DNA from: Jeotgalibacillus salarius
GTDB taxonomy: Bacteria > Bacillota > Bacilli > Bacillales > Jeotgalibacillaceae
Length of the DNA: 64,000 bases
NCBI RefSeq assembly: GCF_004405125.1
Contig: NZ_SORX01000003.1
Location: 308,128 to 372,127 of the forward strand
Direction: 5' to 3'
Below, in pieces: positions 43,418 to 51,449 of the stretch. Position 1 is the stretch's first letter; each line of letters opens with the position of its first letter. The notes below the pieces were generated by a model. That model had not been told where the DNA came from and did not search any database. It was given only the letters and a program-made list of their open reading frames with translations. The translations under genes and the position numbers were made by a program.

Positions 43418-43552
43418 TCAGCTGGTGTATTTTCGTATTTTGCTAAAAGTGGACAGACTTCTCCCGTAATTGGCAAAATCGAAAATTAGCGCACGTGAAA
43501 AATACAGAAAGCTGATTCGTTTTTCACATGCCATGCCAGCAGATTGATTCAT
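43418..43552 (-). CDS. 44-residue upstream ORF in the ABC-F leader
   Basis: Starts ATG 43552 with the strong site GGAGGTGAAAGGGA and reads MNQSAGMACEKRISFLYFSR and, after it, ALIFDFANYG and RSLSTFSKIRKYTS. It ends 29 bases before the leader terminator. An 8-base hairpin (GTGAAAAA/TTTTTCAC, 43495-43527) lies within it. Upstream ORFs of this kind precede inducible ABC-F resistance genes, where ribosome stalling decides whether the terminator forms. Confidence 0.7.
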   Translation of the reverse strand: MNQSAGMACEKRISFLYFSRALIFDFANYGRSLSTFSKIRKYTS

Positions 43553-43585
43553 TCCCTTTCACCTCCGATCAGTTAAGTTGTCGTA

Positions 43586-43614
43586 ATTGTAGCACAATTT
43601 AAAATGGATGTGTA
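43586..43614 (-). promoter_or_regulatory. Promoter of the ABC-F leader
   Basis: On the minus strand TACACA and TACAAT, separated by 17 bases; the transcript would start near 43579, about 270 bases before the ABC-F start. Confidence 0.45.
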
Positions 43615-43718
43615 TAGTCATTTCTATTTTCCCACTTATAACAGACTTCTTTATAAAAAAGGAATTTTTTCCTTTAAAAAAGAAGTAACTATGTAGAGAT
43701 AGACAAAGGAGATTAAGA

Positions 43719-44189
43719 ATGAATGATTATATCAGAACGATGCGAGCATTGATCGGCCACCAAACGTTGATGACAGTAGGCTGCGGCGCGCTGATTGAGG
43801 ATCAGGAAGGAAGAATTCTTTTACAAAAGAGGACGGACCACAGCCTTTGGGGGATTCCAGGCGGGATCATGGAAGTTGGAGAGACTTTTGAAGAAACAGC
43901 GAGAAGAGAAGTACTCGAGGAGACAAACCTCAAGTTAGATGATCTGAAGCTGTTTGGCGTTTATTCAGGATCAAGTGGATTTTCCGAATATGAAAATGGA
44001 GATAAGGTATTTAGCGTTCAAATCATATTTAGTACAACAGGACACCAGGGCCAACTAAAGCAGAATAATGAAAGCCATGAAGTGCGTTTTTTTCACAGAG
44101 ACGAAGTTCCTCAAAATCTCAACCAGCATCAGGCTCCCTTTATAACGGACTGGGTCCAGCATAATAGCAGTTTGCCTATTATTAAATAA
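43719..44189 (+). CDS. Nudix hydrolase
   Basis: 156 residues. The Nudix box GGIMEVGETFEETARREVLEETNL is complete (GX5EX7REUXEEXGU with T in the last G position). SLWGIPGG precedes it, as in ADP-ribose or nucleotide pyrophosphatases. AAAGGAG precedes the ATG. The DUF4279 gene follows by 23 bases on the same strand. Confidence 0.9.
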   Translation: MNDYIRTMRALIGHQTLMTVGCGALIEDQEGRILLQKRTDHSLWGIPGGIMEVGETFEETARREVLEETNLKLDDLKLFGVYSGSSGFSEYENGDKVFSVQIIFSTTGHQGQLKQNNESHEVRFFHRDEVPQNLNQHQAPFITDWVQHNSSLPIIK

Positions 44190-44212
44190 TTGATATCAGG
44201 AGGATTTGTATA

Positions 44213-44620
44213 TTGGATAAAACAAAAACAATGTTATACTTCGAAATTGCAGCGACTCACATGGATACGAAATCTGTCACAGAAAAATTAGGTGTTACCC
44301 CTTCGGAAAGATATCAGAATGGAGATCTGATCGAAGGCAGTAATCGTTACAGAAAGCAAAGTGCATGGCGAATCAGTAGCGGCTATCAGGAGGATCTCTT
44401 TCTGGACGACAGCTTTAAAAAGGTAATTGATCCGCTTCGTGAGAAAATATCAGTAATCAATGATATACGTAAAGAGTATAATGCCACCTGCCGCCTTATT
44501 GTAGTCAGTGAAATGTTTGATGGGCATACACCTGCACTTGGATTCCCTGCAGATATTGTCCGGTTTGCAGCTGAGGTGGATGCGGAAATAGACCTTGATT
44601 TGTACGCCTGGGAGTATTAG
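44213..44620 (+). CDS. DUF4279 domain protein
   Basis: 135 residues from TTG 44213 with AGGAGG 9 bases upstream. LYFEIAATHMDTKSVTEKLGVTPSERYQNGDL and SAWRISSGYQEDLFLDDSFKKVIDPLREKI match DUF4279, which is often seen near toxin-immunity loci but has no proven role. Follows the Nudix gene, probably co-transcribed. Confidence 0.8.
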   Translation: MDKTKTMLYFEIAATHMDTKSVTEKLGVTPSERYQNGDLIEGSNRYRKQSAWRISSGYQEDLFLDDSFKKVIDPLREKISVINDIRKEYNATCRLIVVSEMFDGHTPALGFPADIVRFAAEVDAEIDLDLYAWEY

Positions 44621-44742
44621 GCATGACTTTTAAAGAAAGTTGAAAAGTGGTAGTTATGCATAATAGGATTGGACATCAGAGCAGTAGCAATCAATTGAAT
44701 CACCTTTTATGATATTTTTAAATTTCTGTACATCTAATGTTT

Positions 44743-44805
44743 ATTGGTTCAGCTCCGGGATTAATTGGCTCACCTTCAGAATGAATTGAATATTCACATT
44801 GGGTA
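44743..44805. repeat. Short array of degenerate 21-bp tandem repeats
   Basis: Three units start at 44743, 44764 and 44785; each begins ATTG and the first two share ATTGGYTCA. A similar ATTGAATCACCTT is at 44695. The plus-strand heptads read IGSAPGL and IGSPSE. The signal is weaker than the array at 30981. No gene is visible in 44621-44935 apart from this and the terminator. Confidence 0.4.
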
Positions 44806-44891
44806 CCTCAATCTATTTATAACCTACTCTAATTTTTTTAGGTTCACTGTATGAAGTATCTTCCTTTTTTATCAAACCGTCCTCAATATAC

Positions 44892-44932
44892 ACAAATAAA
44901 AAGCCAAAACCGCTATAGCAGTTTCAGCTCTT
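44892..44932 (-). terminator. Terminator of the XRE regulator gene
   Basis: Imperfect hairpin around GCTATAGC with outer pairs to AAGAGCTGAAAC/GTTTTGGCTTTTT; T-run on the minus strand. Confidence 0.65.
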
Positions 44933-44935
44933 ATT

Positions 44936-45151
44936 TCACGTATTCTCATCCGGCACATATTCAATGATATCTCCAGGCTGGCAATCCAGCGCTTTGCAGA
45001 TCGCTTCAAGCGTTGAAAATCGGATGGCTTTTGCTTTTCCATTTTTCAAGATTGAAAGGTTCGCCATCGTTATACCAACTTTTTCAGTCAGCTCCGTGAC
45101 ACTCATTTTCCGTTTCGCCAGCATGACGTCTATATGAATGACAATTGCCAT
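44936..45151 (-). CDS. XRE family regulator (YozG-like)
   Basis: 71 residues, one helix-turn-helix: KRKMSVTELTEKVGITMANLSILKNGKAKAIRFSTLEAICKALDCQPGDIIEY. This type of short XRE regulator is commonly adjacent to DUF2975 membrane proteins, as here (11-base gap). It probably controls the pair itself. GAGGTG precedes the ATG. Confidence 0.92.
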   Translation of the reverse strand: MAIVIHIDVMLAKRKMSVTELTEKVGITMANLSILKNGKAKAIRFSTLEAICKALDCQPGDIIEYVPDENT

Positions 45152-45162
45152 GTATGTTCACC

Positions 45163-45642
45163 TCAGACTGTTAAATCATTTTCTATTTTAATATCAATTG
45201 CATTTCTTAATAATTTTTGAAGAACGTATGCAAATACAGCCACAACGAAGGATGCAAAAATAACCGTCATCCCTATTACAATTACACCTGGTGCGTCATC
45301 ATACTCACCGATCAGGAAAAAGAAAGGCATTGTTGCTGTATATACCGCGCTGACTGCAAGCGCAGAGAACTTAATCATGCGTAAAGCCTTTACAGCCTGA
45401 TCTGAAAAAGCATTGTTCCGGTCAATCAGGTTCAACAGTTTGAACGACTGATACAGCGCGTAGTAAAAAGGAATACCCGAGACATACATCCCAATAATAA
45501 TACCACGTACCCAGCCACCAAACACCTCATCATCTGCCACACCTCTCCAAAGTGCCGGCAGCGCAAACACACATATCGCCAGTACGGCCAGAGCGAGTAC
45601 GATTAAAACAAATTTCAAAAACATAGTTGAACTTTTACTCAT
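45163..45642 (-). CDS. DUF2975 membrane protein
   Basis: 159 residues with four membrane helices (FLKFVLIVLALAVLAICVFAL, GWVRGIIIGMYVSGIPFYYAL, ALRMIKFSALAVSAVY, VIVIGMTVIFASFVVAVFAYVL). Matches DUF2975 in layout. It probably forms an operon with the XRE regulator downstream. ATG 45642 has GAGAGGTG upstream; the GTG three codons earlier overlaps it. Confidence 0.85.
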   Translation of the reverse strand: MSKSSTMFLKFVLIVLALAVLAICVFALPALWRGVADDEVFGGWVRGIIIGMYVSGIPFYYALYQSFKLLNLIDRNNAFSDQAVKALRMIKFSALAVSAVYTATMPFFFLIGEYDDAPGVIVIGMTVIFASFVVAVFAYVLQKLLRNAIDIKIENDLTV

Positions 45643-45754
45643 ATAAGACACCTCTCACATTTTCACAATAAATAACGCTTCACCATAATAGTAGTTAAGA
45701 AAATTTTAGCATGTTATTTATTGAAAAACAATAAATTTTTACTGTTTATTATAT

Positions 45755-45792
45755 AAAAAAGTTCTGATGCCTGTTTGAAAAACATCAGAACT
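45755..45792 (-). terminator. Terminator of the membrane protein gene at 45821
   Basis: Perfect 10-base arms AGTTCTGATG/CATCAGAACT with a T-run on the minus strand. Confidence 0.9.
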
Positions 45793-45820
45793 CTCCTATG
45801 TAAAACGAATGATACAGATT

Positions 45821-46135
45821 TCATACTTTTTTAACCCACAAACTACCCCACCAGGTCAGGATCACACAATATCCCACGATAATAAAAATCGCCCAGACAG
45901 CTCCCTGCTGCAGTTGTGACAGAAAGAATTCAAATTCATTTTGCTCTGCAAACCTGATAGAATCAGCACTAAATAACAGTCCAACGACAGGTATAGCAAC
46001 CACAAGGAGTAAAACAAGGATCTCCATCACAAACTTTTTTCTTCTTCCAATCCTGATCACTGCTGTAAAAAATGTAACAGCCAGAAATCCATAGTAGATG
46101 ACCCAAAACCAGCCGGGCAGCGTTTCCCAGTACAC
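45821..46135 (-). CDS. Membrane protein of unknown function
   Basis: 104 residues with three membrane helices (GWFWVIYYGFLAVTFFTAVI, FVMEILVLLLVVAIPVVGLLF, AVWAIFIIVGYCVILTWWG). GTG start with GGGAGG upstream. Followed by its terminator. It is 21 bases after the lipoprotein gene at 46157, so the two may be co-transcribed. Confidence 0.7.
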   Translation of the reverse strand: MYWETLPGWFWVIYYGFLAVTFFTAVIRIGRRKKFVMEILVLLLVVAIPVVGLLFSADSIRFAEQNEFEFFLSQLQQGAVWAIFIIVGYCVILTWWGSLWVKKV

Positions 46136-46156
46136 CTGACCAACACCTCCCTCAGT

Positions 46157-46711
46157 TTAATCGGTTACCTCGAATCCAATCGTCCCTGTAAATTCAAACT
46201 TTTCATCAGATCCCGCAATATTAAAGTCAGTTTTTGCATCTATTTCATACTGACTCTTTGGAAACTCAAGTGTGCCCATTTGTGTAAACACTTTATCTGA
46301 ATAAGGTTCACCCGGCATCCCTTCTACATAGCTGCCACCCGAGAAATGATAATCATGCGTAATGGTTTCTCCTGATTCAATTGTGGTCGTAATCAGCGGC
46401 TGCTCCATGGCTGACTGAAACTCGTAATTCTCTGTGAGATTTTTCGTATCCAGCCAAAGCCAGGTACCACCGTGCTCAATATCAATATCCTTTTCACTGT
46501 TATTAGTCAATGTTGCTTTCACCCGGACTTTTTCACCCTTCTGATAAATGTCTTTTTCTGAAATCAGCCGAAAATCAAAGGTTGCATCTCCATCTTCTGC
46601 TTCTATCGTGTAATCCGACTCTGCAGCAGAATCCCCCGAGGAACTCCCATCACTATCAGTACCACATGCACTTAACATGAATATGCAGCTCAAACCAAGT
46701 ATGCGTTTCAT
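46157..46711 (-). CDS. Lipoprotein with BsuPI/inhibitor-like domain
   Basis: 184 residues: lipobox MLSACG, a Ser/Gly/Asp linker, and a domain DFRLISEKDIYQKGEKVRVKATLTNNSEKDIDIEHGG followed by SGETITHDYHFSG. This resembles the BsuPI-type proteinase inhibitor fold (an immunoglobulin-like sandwich); no proof of inhibition. AAAGGGGG precedes the ATG. Confidence 0.7.
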   Translation of the reverse strand: MKRILGLSCIFMLSACGTDSDGSSSGDSAAESDYTIEAEDGDATFDFRLISEKDIYQKGEKVRVKATLTNNSEKDIDIEHGGTWLWLDTKNLTENYEFQSAMEQPLITTTIESGETITHDYHFSGGSYVEGMPGEPYSDKVFTQMGTLEFPKSQYEIDAKTDFNIAGSDEKFEFTGTIGFEVTD

Positions 46712-46775
46712 AAGTCTACCCCCTTTCCGAATGTCAAAAGCACTATATAAATTAGACTATTCAGAAAGAGAAAGG

Positions 46776-47348
46776 TTACAGTATATCAGGTGTTCTTTCA
46801 CTCCATTCAATGACCTCAGCTTTAGAGACATCCACCATTCCATGACTCATCACATGAGGAACAAAGTGAAACAGACCAAATCTCCTCTCTTTTGAATCCT
46901 GTTCTTTGAAATAATTCAGCGTATCCTCGGGAAGTTCAGTCAGTTCCTGATAATGATCAAGTTTCAGAAATTCAACTTCCTCAGGCCTGATTTCTGCTGT
47001 CGGACCCTGATAGTCCTTTGCATTATAGGTGTATATCACACTTTGATTCTTGCTGAGTGCTGTAATTGGAATGCGGAAAAATCGTATGTTGTCCGGAATA
47101 TCCATACCAGCTTTTTTTAAAGCCTCGTAGAGATAGTTGGGGTGCATGGGAAGAAAAAATACAACGTCATTCCAAAGACAATTCAGATGAGGAATCCTTC
47201 TTCCGAGCAGCTTTGCTCTGTCTGGATGATCGAAGTATTTCCTGCTATGTAAGGTGTATAGTGTTTTATTATGATCTTGCATTTTGTTTAAGGGAATTAG
47301 CGTTTCACCGTACATGCTTTTTGGAACCATGTGATAGATGTATTGCAT
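46776..47348 (-). CDS. Conserved hypothetical protein
   Basis: 190 residues. YIYHMVPKSMYGETLIPLNKMQD and RKYFDHPDRAKLLGRRIPHLNCLWNDVVFFLPMHP are conserved-looking; the pattern resembles group-specific Bacillus proteins that I cannot name. The His/Tyr start could suggest an ADP-ribosyltransferase-like fold (DarT-like), but no catalytic Glu can be assigned. ATG 47348 has GAGGAGGAA upstream. Confidence 0.65.
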   Translation of the reverse strand: MQYIYHMVPKSMYGETLIPLNKMQDHNKTLYTLHSRKYFDHPDRAKLLGRRIPHLNCLWNDVVFFLPMHPNYLYEALKKAGMDIPDNIRFFRIPITALSKNQSVIYTYNAKDYQGPTAEIRPEEVEFLKLDHYQELTELPEDTLNYFKEQDSKERRFGLFHFVPHVMSHGMVDVSKAEVIEWSERTPDIL

Positions 47349-47370
47349 ATGCATTCCTCCTCATTGATGC

Positions 47371-47709
47371 TCATTCTGATAGGTTTAAGTGAATATGATT
47401 AACATCTAACGCAGTCAGCCCCGATGCTGAAATGGTCTCATGCCACTCGCCCTGCTCCCAAAAGACCGCATGTCCTTTCATCACCGGTTGATACTTTCTG
47501 TTCTCACTGCACACTTCTCCTTCGCCACTTAGAATCAATATGAACTGTGCCACTGTAGCCTGATGAAAACCTATTACGCCGCCTGCTTCCAATGTGACAA
47601 ATGATGTTTTTATTTCTCCTGCTAATGAAAAAATCGGGTTGAGCAAAAAATCAGAATCAAAATGCGTGACATGCTTCGCTACTTCTTTTTCTATCTTAAA
47701 AATTTTCAT
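47371..47709 (-). CDS. Cupin domain protein
   Basis: 112 residues, single cupin: FVTLEAGGVIGFHQATVAQFILILSGEGEV (motif 1) and GHAVFWEQGEWHETIS (motif 2). The first histidine pair is reduced to FHQ, so metal binding is uncertain. GGGAGG precedes the ATG. It starts a pair with the gene at 46776 (22-base gap). Confidence 0.82.
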   Translation of the reverse strand: MKIFKIEKEVAKHVTHFDSDFLLNPIFSLAGEIKTSFVTLEAGGVIGFHQATVAQFILILSGEGEVCSENRKYQPVMKGHAVFWEQGEWHETISASGLTALDVNHIHLNLSE

Positions 47710-47831
47710 GCTGCCCACCTCCCTGTTTTACAAGTATATGGGGTGTTACGAAGAAATACAGGACTGAAAATGGAATTTTTTATGTGGTATAATGGATTTA
47801 GACAAAAAGGTGATTGGACGGAGATGAAACC

Positions 47832-48077
47832 ATGATATTAAAGCTGATCAGAATAACTGCTGCCGTAGTGACCTTTGCCTTTGCGCTGCATAGTTCAATC
47901 ACAGAAAGCCATTTGTATATAGGCTGGATGATGTTATCTCTCGGCGTAATGATGCTCGCAATGGGGATTGAAGAAATTCAGAAAGATAAGAAGTGGATTG
48001 GCTACGTAAGTTTAGGAGCTTTTGTTCTGATTAGTAGTACCGGGATTGAACAGCTCATCCAACTATATAAACAATAA
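47832..48077 (+). CDS. DUF3953 family membrane protein
   Basis: 81 residues with three hydrophobic segments. SHLYIGWMMLSLGVMMLAMGIEEIQKDKKW matches the DUF3953 (YczI) pattern. ATG 47832 has GGAG 8 bases upstream; the upstream TTG has none. Function unknown. Confidence 0.75.
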   Translation: MILKLIRITAAVVTFAFALHSSITESHLYIGWMMLSLGVMMLAMGIEEIQKDKKWIGYVSLGAFVLISSTGIEQLIQLYKQ

Positions 48078-48120
48078 AAAAGCCGAACTCATGCTATGCC
48101 AGCCATGAATTCTGCTTTTT
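48076..48120. terminator. Bidirectional terminator
   Basis: A-run, arms GAACTCATG/CATGAATTC and T-run; the stop of the minus-strand gene lies in the loop. Confidence 0.7.
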
Positions 48121-48288
48121 AGATTTTTCCTTCATTTCTTCAATCTGCCGCTTCTTTTCACGATAAGTCAGCCACAATCCAAATCCCGCCACTACTGAAA
48201 ATAGTGGAATCGTTACAAAATCACTCACAGGTGTAATCGATCCCAAAACCAGGATTGCAAAACCCACAACAAGTATAAACATACCCAT
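48094..48288 (-). CDS. Small membrane protein, two helices
   Basis: 64 residues: GMFILVVGFAILVLGSI and FVTIPLFSVVAGFGLWLTY, with a basic, charged tail. AAAGGGGTGG precedes ATG 48288, which begins 18 bases after the phosphotransferase stop. No family recognised. Confidence 0.7.
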   Translation of the reverse strand: MGMFILVVGFAILVLGSITPVSDFVTIPLFSVVAGFGLWLTYREKKRQIEEMKEKSKKQNSWLA

Positions 48289-48305
48289 TCTCCCACCCCT
48301 TTCAC

Positions 48306-49097
48306 TCAAAAAAACTCATACAATCCATTCTCAAAATAATTAAACTCCTTAGAACTCAGACGAAATCTCTCATACCCCTCGTAAAAAGCTTCAGTCAACT
48401 CACTGTCAGCCATTACTTTTCTAAGCGCCAGTGCCACATCATACCTCGGATCTCCAACAGTCATACCAGCTACATCTATAAATAATGAGACTTTACCTTC
48501 CGTGACCATCACATTATCTGTTGTACAGTCTCCGTGAATCAGAGTCTGTCTGATCTCAGGAAGCGAATTTATCTTTAGCTTTTCAAACAGGACTCTGTCT
48601 CCATCACACTCTCCCGCCTCAAGATACCGCTCCGCTCTCTTCAGCTCACCTTCAAGCCAATTGATGTTCCAGTTAAAATGAGGTGATGATGTCCCATGAA
48701 GCCTTCCCAACAGCTTTCCAAAACTCTTCATCAGATGTTTTTTCTCATTCTTACTGCCCGCATCCCTCAATGCTTTTGTCAGCGTAACTCTTTTTTCAAA
48801 CGTCATCAAGAGGTGATTTTGGTCAGCCGCCTCTATGTAATCAATATAGAATGGTACAGGAATTTCATGCTGACCCTTAAGATTTTTCAGCACTTCAGCT
48901 TCTGTCTTCAGCCATTCACGGTATTTTTCTTTAAATGAGCTTTTCAAAATATACAAACCATTTTCTGCTGAAATTTTATGTACAGTCGAAGTCCATCCCT
49001 GATCATCCAGCAGATCAACCTGATGAATTCGGCCAGTTGATTTTTCAATGTTACTCAGCAATTCTTCATTAATGTTGAACTTTAATCCCCTTGTCAA
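48306..49097 (-). CDS. Aminoglycoside phosphotransferase-fold kinase
   Basis: 263 residues from TTG 49097, whose codon overlaps the GNAT stop (TTGA) with GAAGAGGG upstream. APH fold: LIHGDCTTDNVMV (catalytic loop) and LFIDVAGMTVGDPRYDVA (metal site). It is translationally coupled to the GNAT gene. A combination of acetyltransferase and phosphotransferase folds is reminiscent of small-molecule modifying enzymes, but no resistance specificity is visible. Confidence 0.85.
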   Translation of the reverse strand: MTRGLKFNINEELLSNIEKSTGRIHQVDLLDDQGWTSTVHKISAENGLYILKSSFKEKYREWLKTEAEVLKNLKGQHEIPVPFYIDYIEAADQNHLLMTFEKRVTLTKALRDAGSKNEKKHLMKSFGKLLGRLHGTSSPHFNWNINWLEGELKRAERYLEAGECDGDRVLFEKLKINSLPEIRQTLIHGDCTTDNVMVTEGKVSLFIDVAGMTVGDPRYDVALALRKVMADSELTEAFYEGYERFRLSSKEFNYFENGLYEFF

Positions 49098-49549
49098 CGG
49101 TGTCCCTCTTCTCTCGCTTTGATGTAACCGTAATAGGCACATGTCCCATTTTGAGACAGGTCCTTCACTTCAAAACCACATTTCTGATAAAACGGAAAGT
49201 TATTTGCTGAGGTGTGTGCAAACCAGTCGCCGTGAGGAAGCTTTTGAAGACACAGCTCTACCAACTTACTGGCAACGCCACTTCCTCTGTAATCGGTGGA
49301 TACTACGAGATCCATGATATTCGCTGCCATTACCTGATCTGAAATTACTCTGATCATCCCGACCATTCTGTCATGATCCCAGACAGTAAACGCCCAGGTT
49401 GAGTTTTCAAAGATCAGTGTAAATTTTTCTTTTTGCCAGTCGGGAATCTGGCGCGACCAGCCTGCTTCCTGAAACAATTTTTCCACTTCTTCTGCCGGTA
49501 TTCCCTTTGTTCCCTCTCTGATCACCAGACCATTAAAATACTGATACAA
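49094..49549 (-). CDS. GNAT family N-acetyltransferase
   Basis: About 151 residues. MVGMIRVISDQVMAANIMDLVVSTDYRGSGVASKLVELCLQKLP is the acetyl-CoA region with RGSGVA, followed by PFYQKCGFEVKD. TTG 49549 has GGAGGG 8 bases upstream; ATG 49555 is very close to that site. Coupled with the phosphotransferase gene. Confidence 0.85.
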   Translation of the reverse strand: MYQYFNGLVIREGTKGIPAEEVEKLFQEAGWSRQIPDWQKEKFTLIFENSTWAFTVWDHDRMVGMIRVISDQVMAANIMDLVVSTDYRGSGVASKLVELCLQKLPHGDWFAHTSANNFPFYQKCGFEVKDLSQNGTCAYYGYIKAREEGHR

Positions 49550-49657
49550 AGTCATCCCCTCCTGCTTCAACCTTTAATTCTCTACACAAGAAGGAATCTC
49601 CTTTTTTTAACAGAAATAATATATGAGAGTCATATATTACAAAATGAGGTGAACAGA

Positions 49658-49996
49658 TTGTTTTTCAGAAGAAAGCATTACATCATCAAAAGTTCATTTA
49701 CTGAGCCTTTTAATGAGCATTTCAACAATACGAATCTCCCAAATCAGCTGAAGCACGGCTCGCGCCTGGTGGGCCGGTGGATGCGTGATCAGAAGGATGG
49801 CACGACTGAAGTGTTTGCGATTTGGGAATATGATAGCTATGAGGATTATGCAGCAATTGAGACTGCTATCAAAAACGATCGCGAGCATGTTGCAAGAATA
49901 AAGAAATGGTATGAGTTGCATGGAGGCAGAGACCATGTGTTGAGTGAGTATATACTTGAGGTGAAAAACGAAGTGCTGGAGGATACAGTCAGTTAA
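49658..49996 (+). CDS. NIPSNAP family protein
   Basis: 112 residues from TTG 49658 (GAGGTG upstream). FFRRKHYIIKSSFTEPFNEHFNNTNLPNQLKHG and WEYDSYEDYAAIETAI, then VARIKKWYE match the short NIPSNAP (ferredoxin-like, alpha-beta barrel) type. Role unknown. Confidence 0.8.
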   Translation: MFFRRKHYIIKSSFTEPFNEHFNNTNLPNQLKHGSRLVGRWMRDQKDGTTEVFAIWEYDSYEDYAAIETAIKNDREHVARIKKWYELHGGRDHVLSEYILEVKNEVLEDTVS

Positions 49997-50117
49997 ATAA
50001 AGGTTTTGTAAGCAACTCCTTTGACATTACCCTTCGATCTGTATTACCTTTAATCCCGACCTATTTAATATGACTTTAAGGTGTTAAATGAATAAATACT
50101 TTTTAGGAGGGATTTCA

Positions 50118-51341
50118 TTGAAAAAGATCTGGAAAGGCTATCTGGATGCTTCGCTGATTCTGAAGATCACGATTGCCCTTGTCATTGGTGCAGCAGTCGG
50201 TTTTATTTTCGGTGAGCAGGCATCCGTTCTGACACCGCTTGGCGATCTGCTGATGAATCTGCTGAATTTCGTCATTCTGCCGCTGATCTTATTTACACTG
50301 ATCGTTGGGGTAAATCAGACAAAGATTAATTCTCTTGGCCGCATGGGCGGGAAAGTATTTCTATACTATGCTGCAACTTCGGCACTTGCGATTATCGTGG
50401 GGCTGACTGTTGCTTCTCTATTTTCGCCTGGAACCGGCATGACACTTGATACAAGCGAGACTTTTGAAGCACCGGAGAATCCCGGTATTGTAAGTGTATT
50501 GCTGAGTATTGTACCGTCAAATATTGTTACAGCATTCTCTGAATTCAATCTGCTGGGCATTATTTTTACAGCGATCGTATTCGGGATTGCAATCTCTTAC
50601 CTTCGTTCAAAAGAAGAAACGCAAGCACTTGGTGAACAGGTATACAGTGTCGCAAATGGACTGAATGAAGCGACGATGTTTATCGTGAGAGGCGTGCTTC
50701 AATACGTACCAATCGGTGTATTTGCAATCGTTGCAAATACAGTCGGAACGCAGGGTACAGGCATTCTGGTTGAGCTCTGGAACGTGGTCATGGTGCTGTA
50801 TGTAGGAATTGCCGTACAGATTTCACTCTATATTTTAGTGCTGGTACTGTTCAAAATCAGTCCGGCTGCTTTCTTCAGAGAAGCCAGAACACCAATGCTG
50901 ACTGCTTTTGCTACGCAAAGCAGTTCGGGCACGCTGCCATTGACGCTGAATGCAGCGAAGAACCTTGGACTTTCAAAAAGCTTATATGGCTTCAGCCTGC
51001 CGCTTGGCGCAACGATTAACATGGACGGTGCAGCGATTCGGATTGCAGTATCTGCCGTCTTTGCAGCAAATGTAGTCGGACAGCCGCTCGGATTTACTGA
51101 AATGCTGATGGTCGTACTCGTCGGAACGCTCGCTTCAATCGGAACAGCAGGTGTACCAGGCGCTGGTATTGTGATGATCGCGACAGTATTTGCCCAGCTC
51201 GGTCTGCCAATGGAAGCTGTTGCACTGCTTGCAGCCATTGATGTGCTTGTTGGAATGGGTGCTACGATGCTGAATGTGACGGGAGATCTTGTGGGGTCCA
51301 ATGTGATTAATAAAACTGAAGAAAAGAAGAAAGCTGCTTAA
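50118..51341 (+). CDS. Dicarboxylate/glutamate:cation symporter
   Basis: 407 residues, eight to ten membrane helices, DAACS family (GltP/GltT). The serine-rich reentrant loop TQSSSGTLPLTLNAAKN and helix SLPLGATINMDGAAIRI (NMDG motif) and the second loop GVPGAGIVMI are all present. Couples uptake of glutamate, aspartate or C4-dicarboxylates to sodium or protons. TTG 50118 has AGGAGG 7 bases upstream. Confidence 0.95.
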   Translation: MKKIWKGYLDASLILKITIALVIGAAVGFIFGEQASVLTPLGDLLMNLLNFVILPLILFTLIVGVNQTKINSLGRMGGKVFLYYAATSALAIIVGLTVASLFSPGTGMTLDTSETFEAPENPGIVSVLLSIVPSNIVTAFSEFNLLGIIFTAIVFGIAISYLRSKEETQALGEQVYSVANGLNEATMFIVRGVLQYVPIGVFAIVANTVGTQGTGILVELWNVVMVLYVGIAVQISLYILVLVLFKISPAAFFREARTPMLTAFATQSSSGTLPLTLNAAKNLGLSKSLYGFSLPLGATINMDGAAIRIAVSAVFAANVVGQPLGFTEMLMVVLVGTLASIGTAGVPGAGIVMIATVFAQLGLPMEAVALLAAIDVLVGMGATMLNVTGDLVGSNVINKTEEKKKAA

Positions 51342-51347
51342 TATGAA

Positions 51348-51375
51348 GAGCTGTCCTTTAATGGGGCAGCTTTTT
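51348..51375 (+). terminator. Intrinsic terminator after the symporter gene
   Basis: Arms GAGCTGYCC/GGGGCAGCT with a T-run. Confidence 0.8.
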
Positions 51376-51449
51376 CATTTATGATCAAGATGGTGTAACT
51401 TACATACATAGAATCCGTATATACCATTATTCATTTTTTGGAGGACTAC

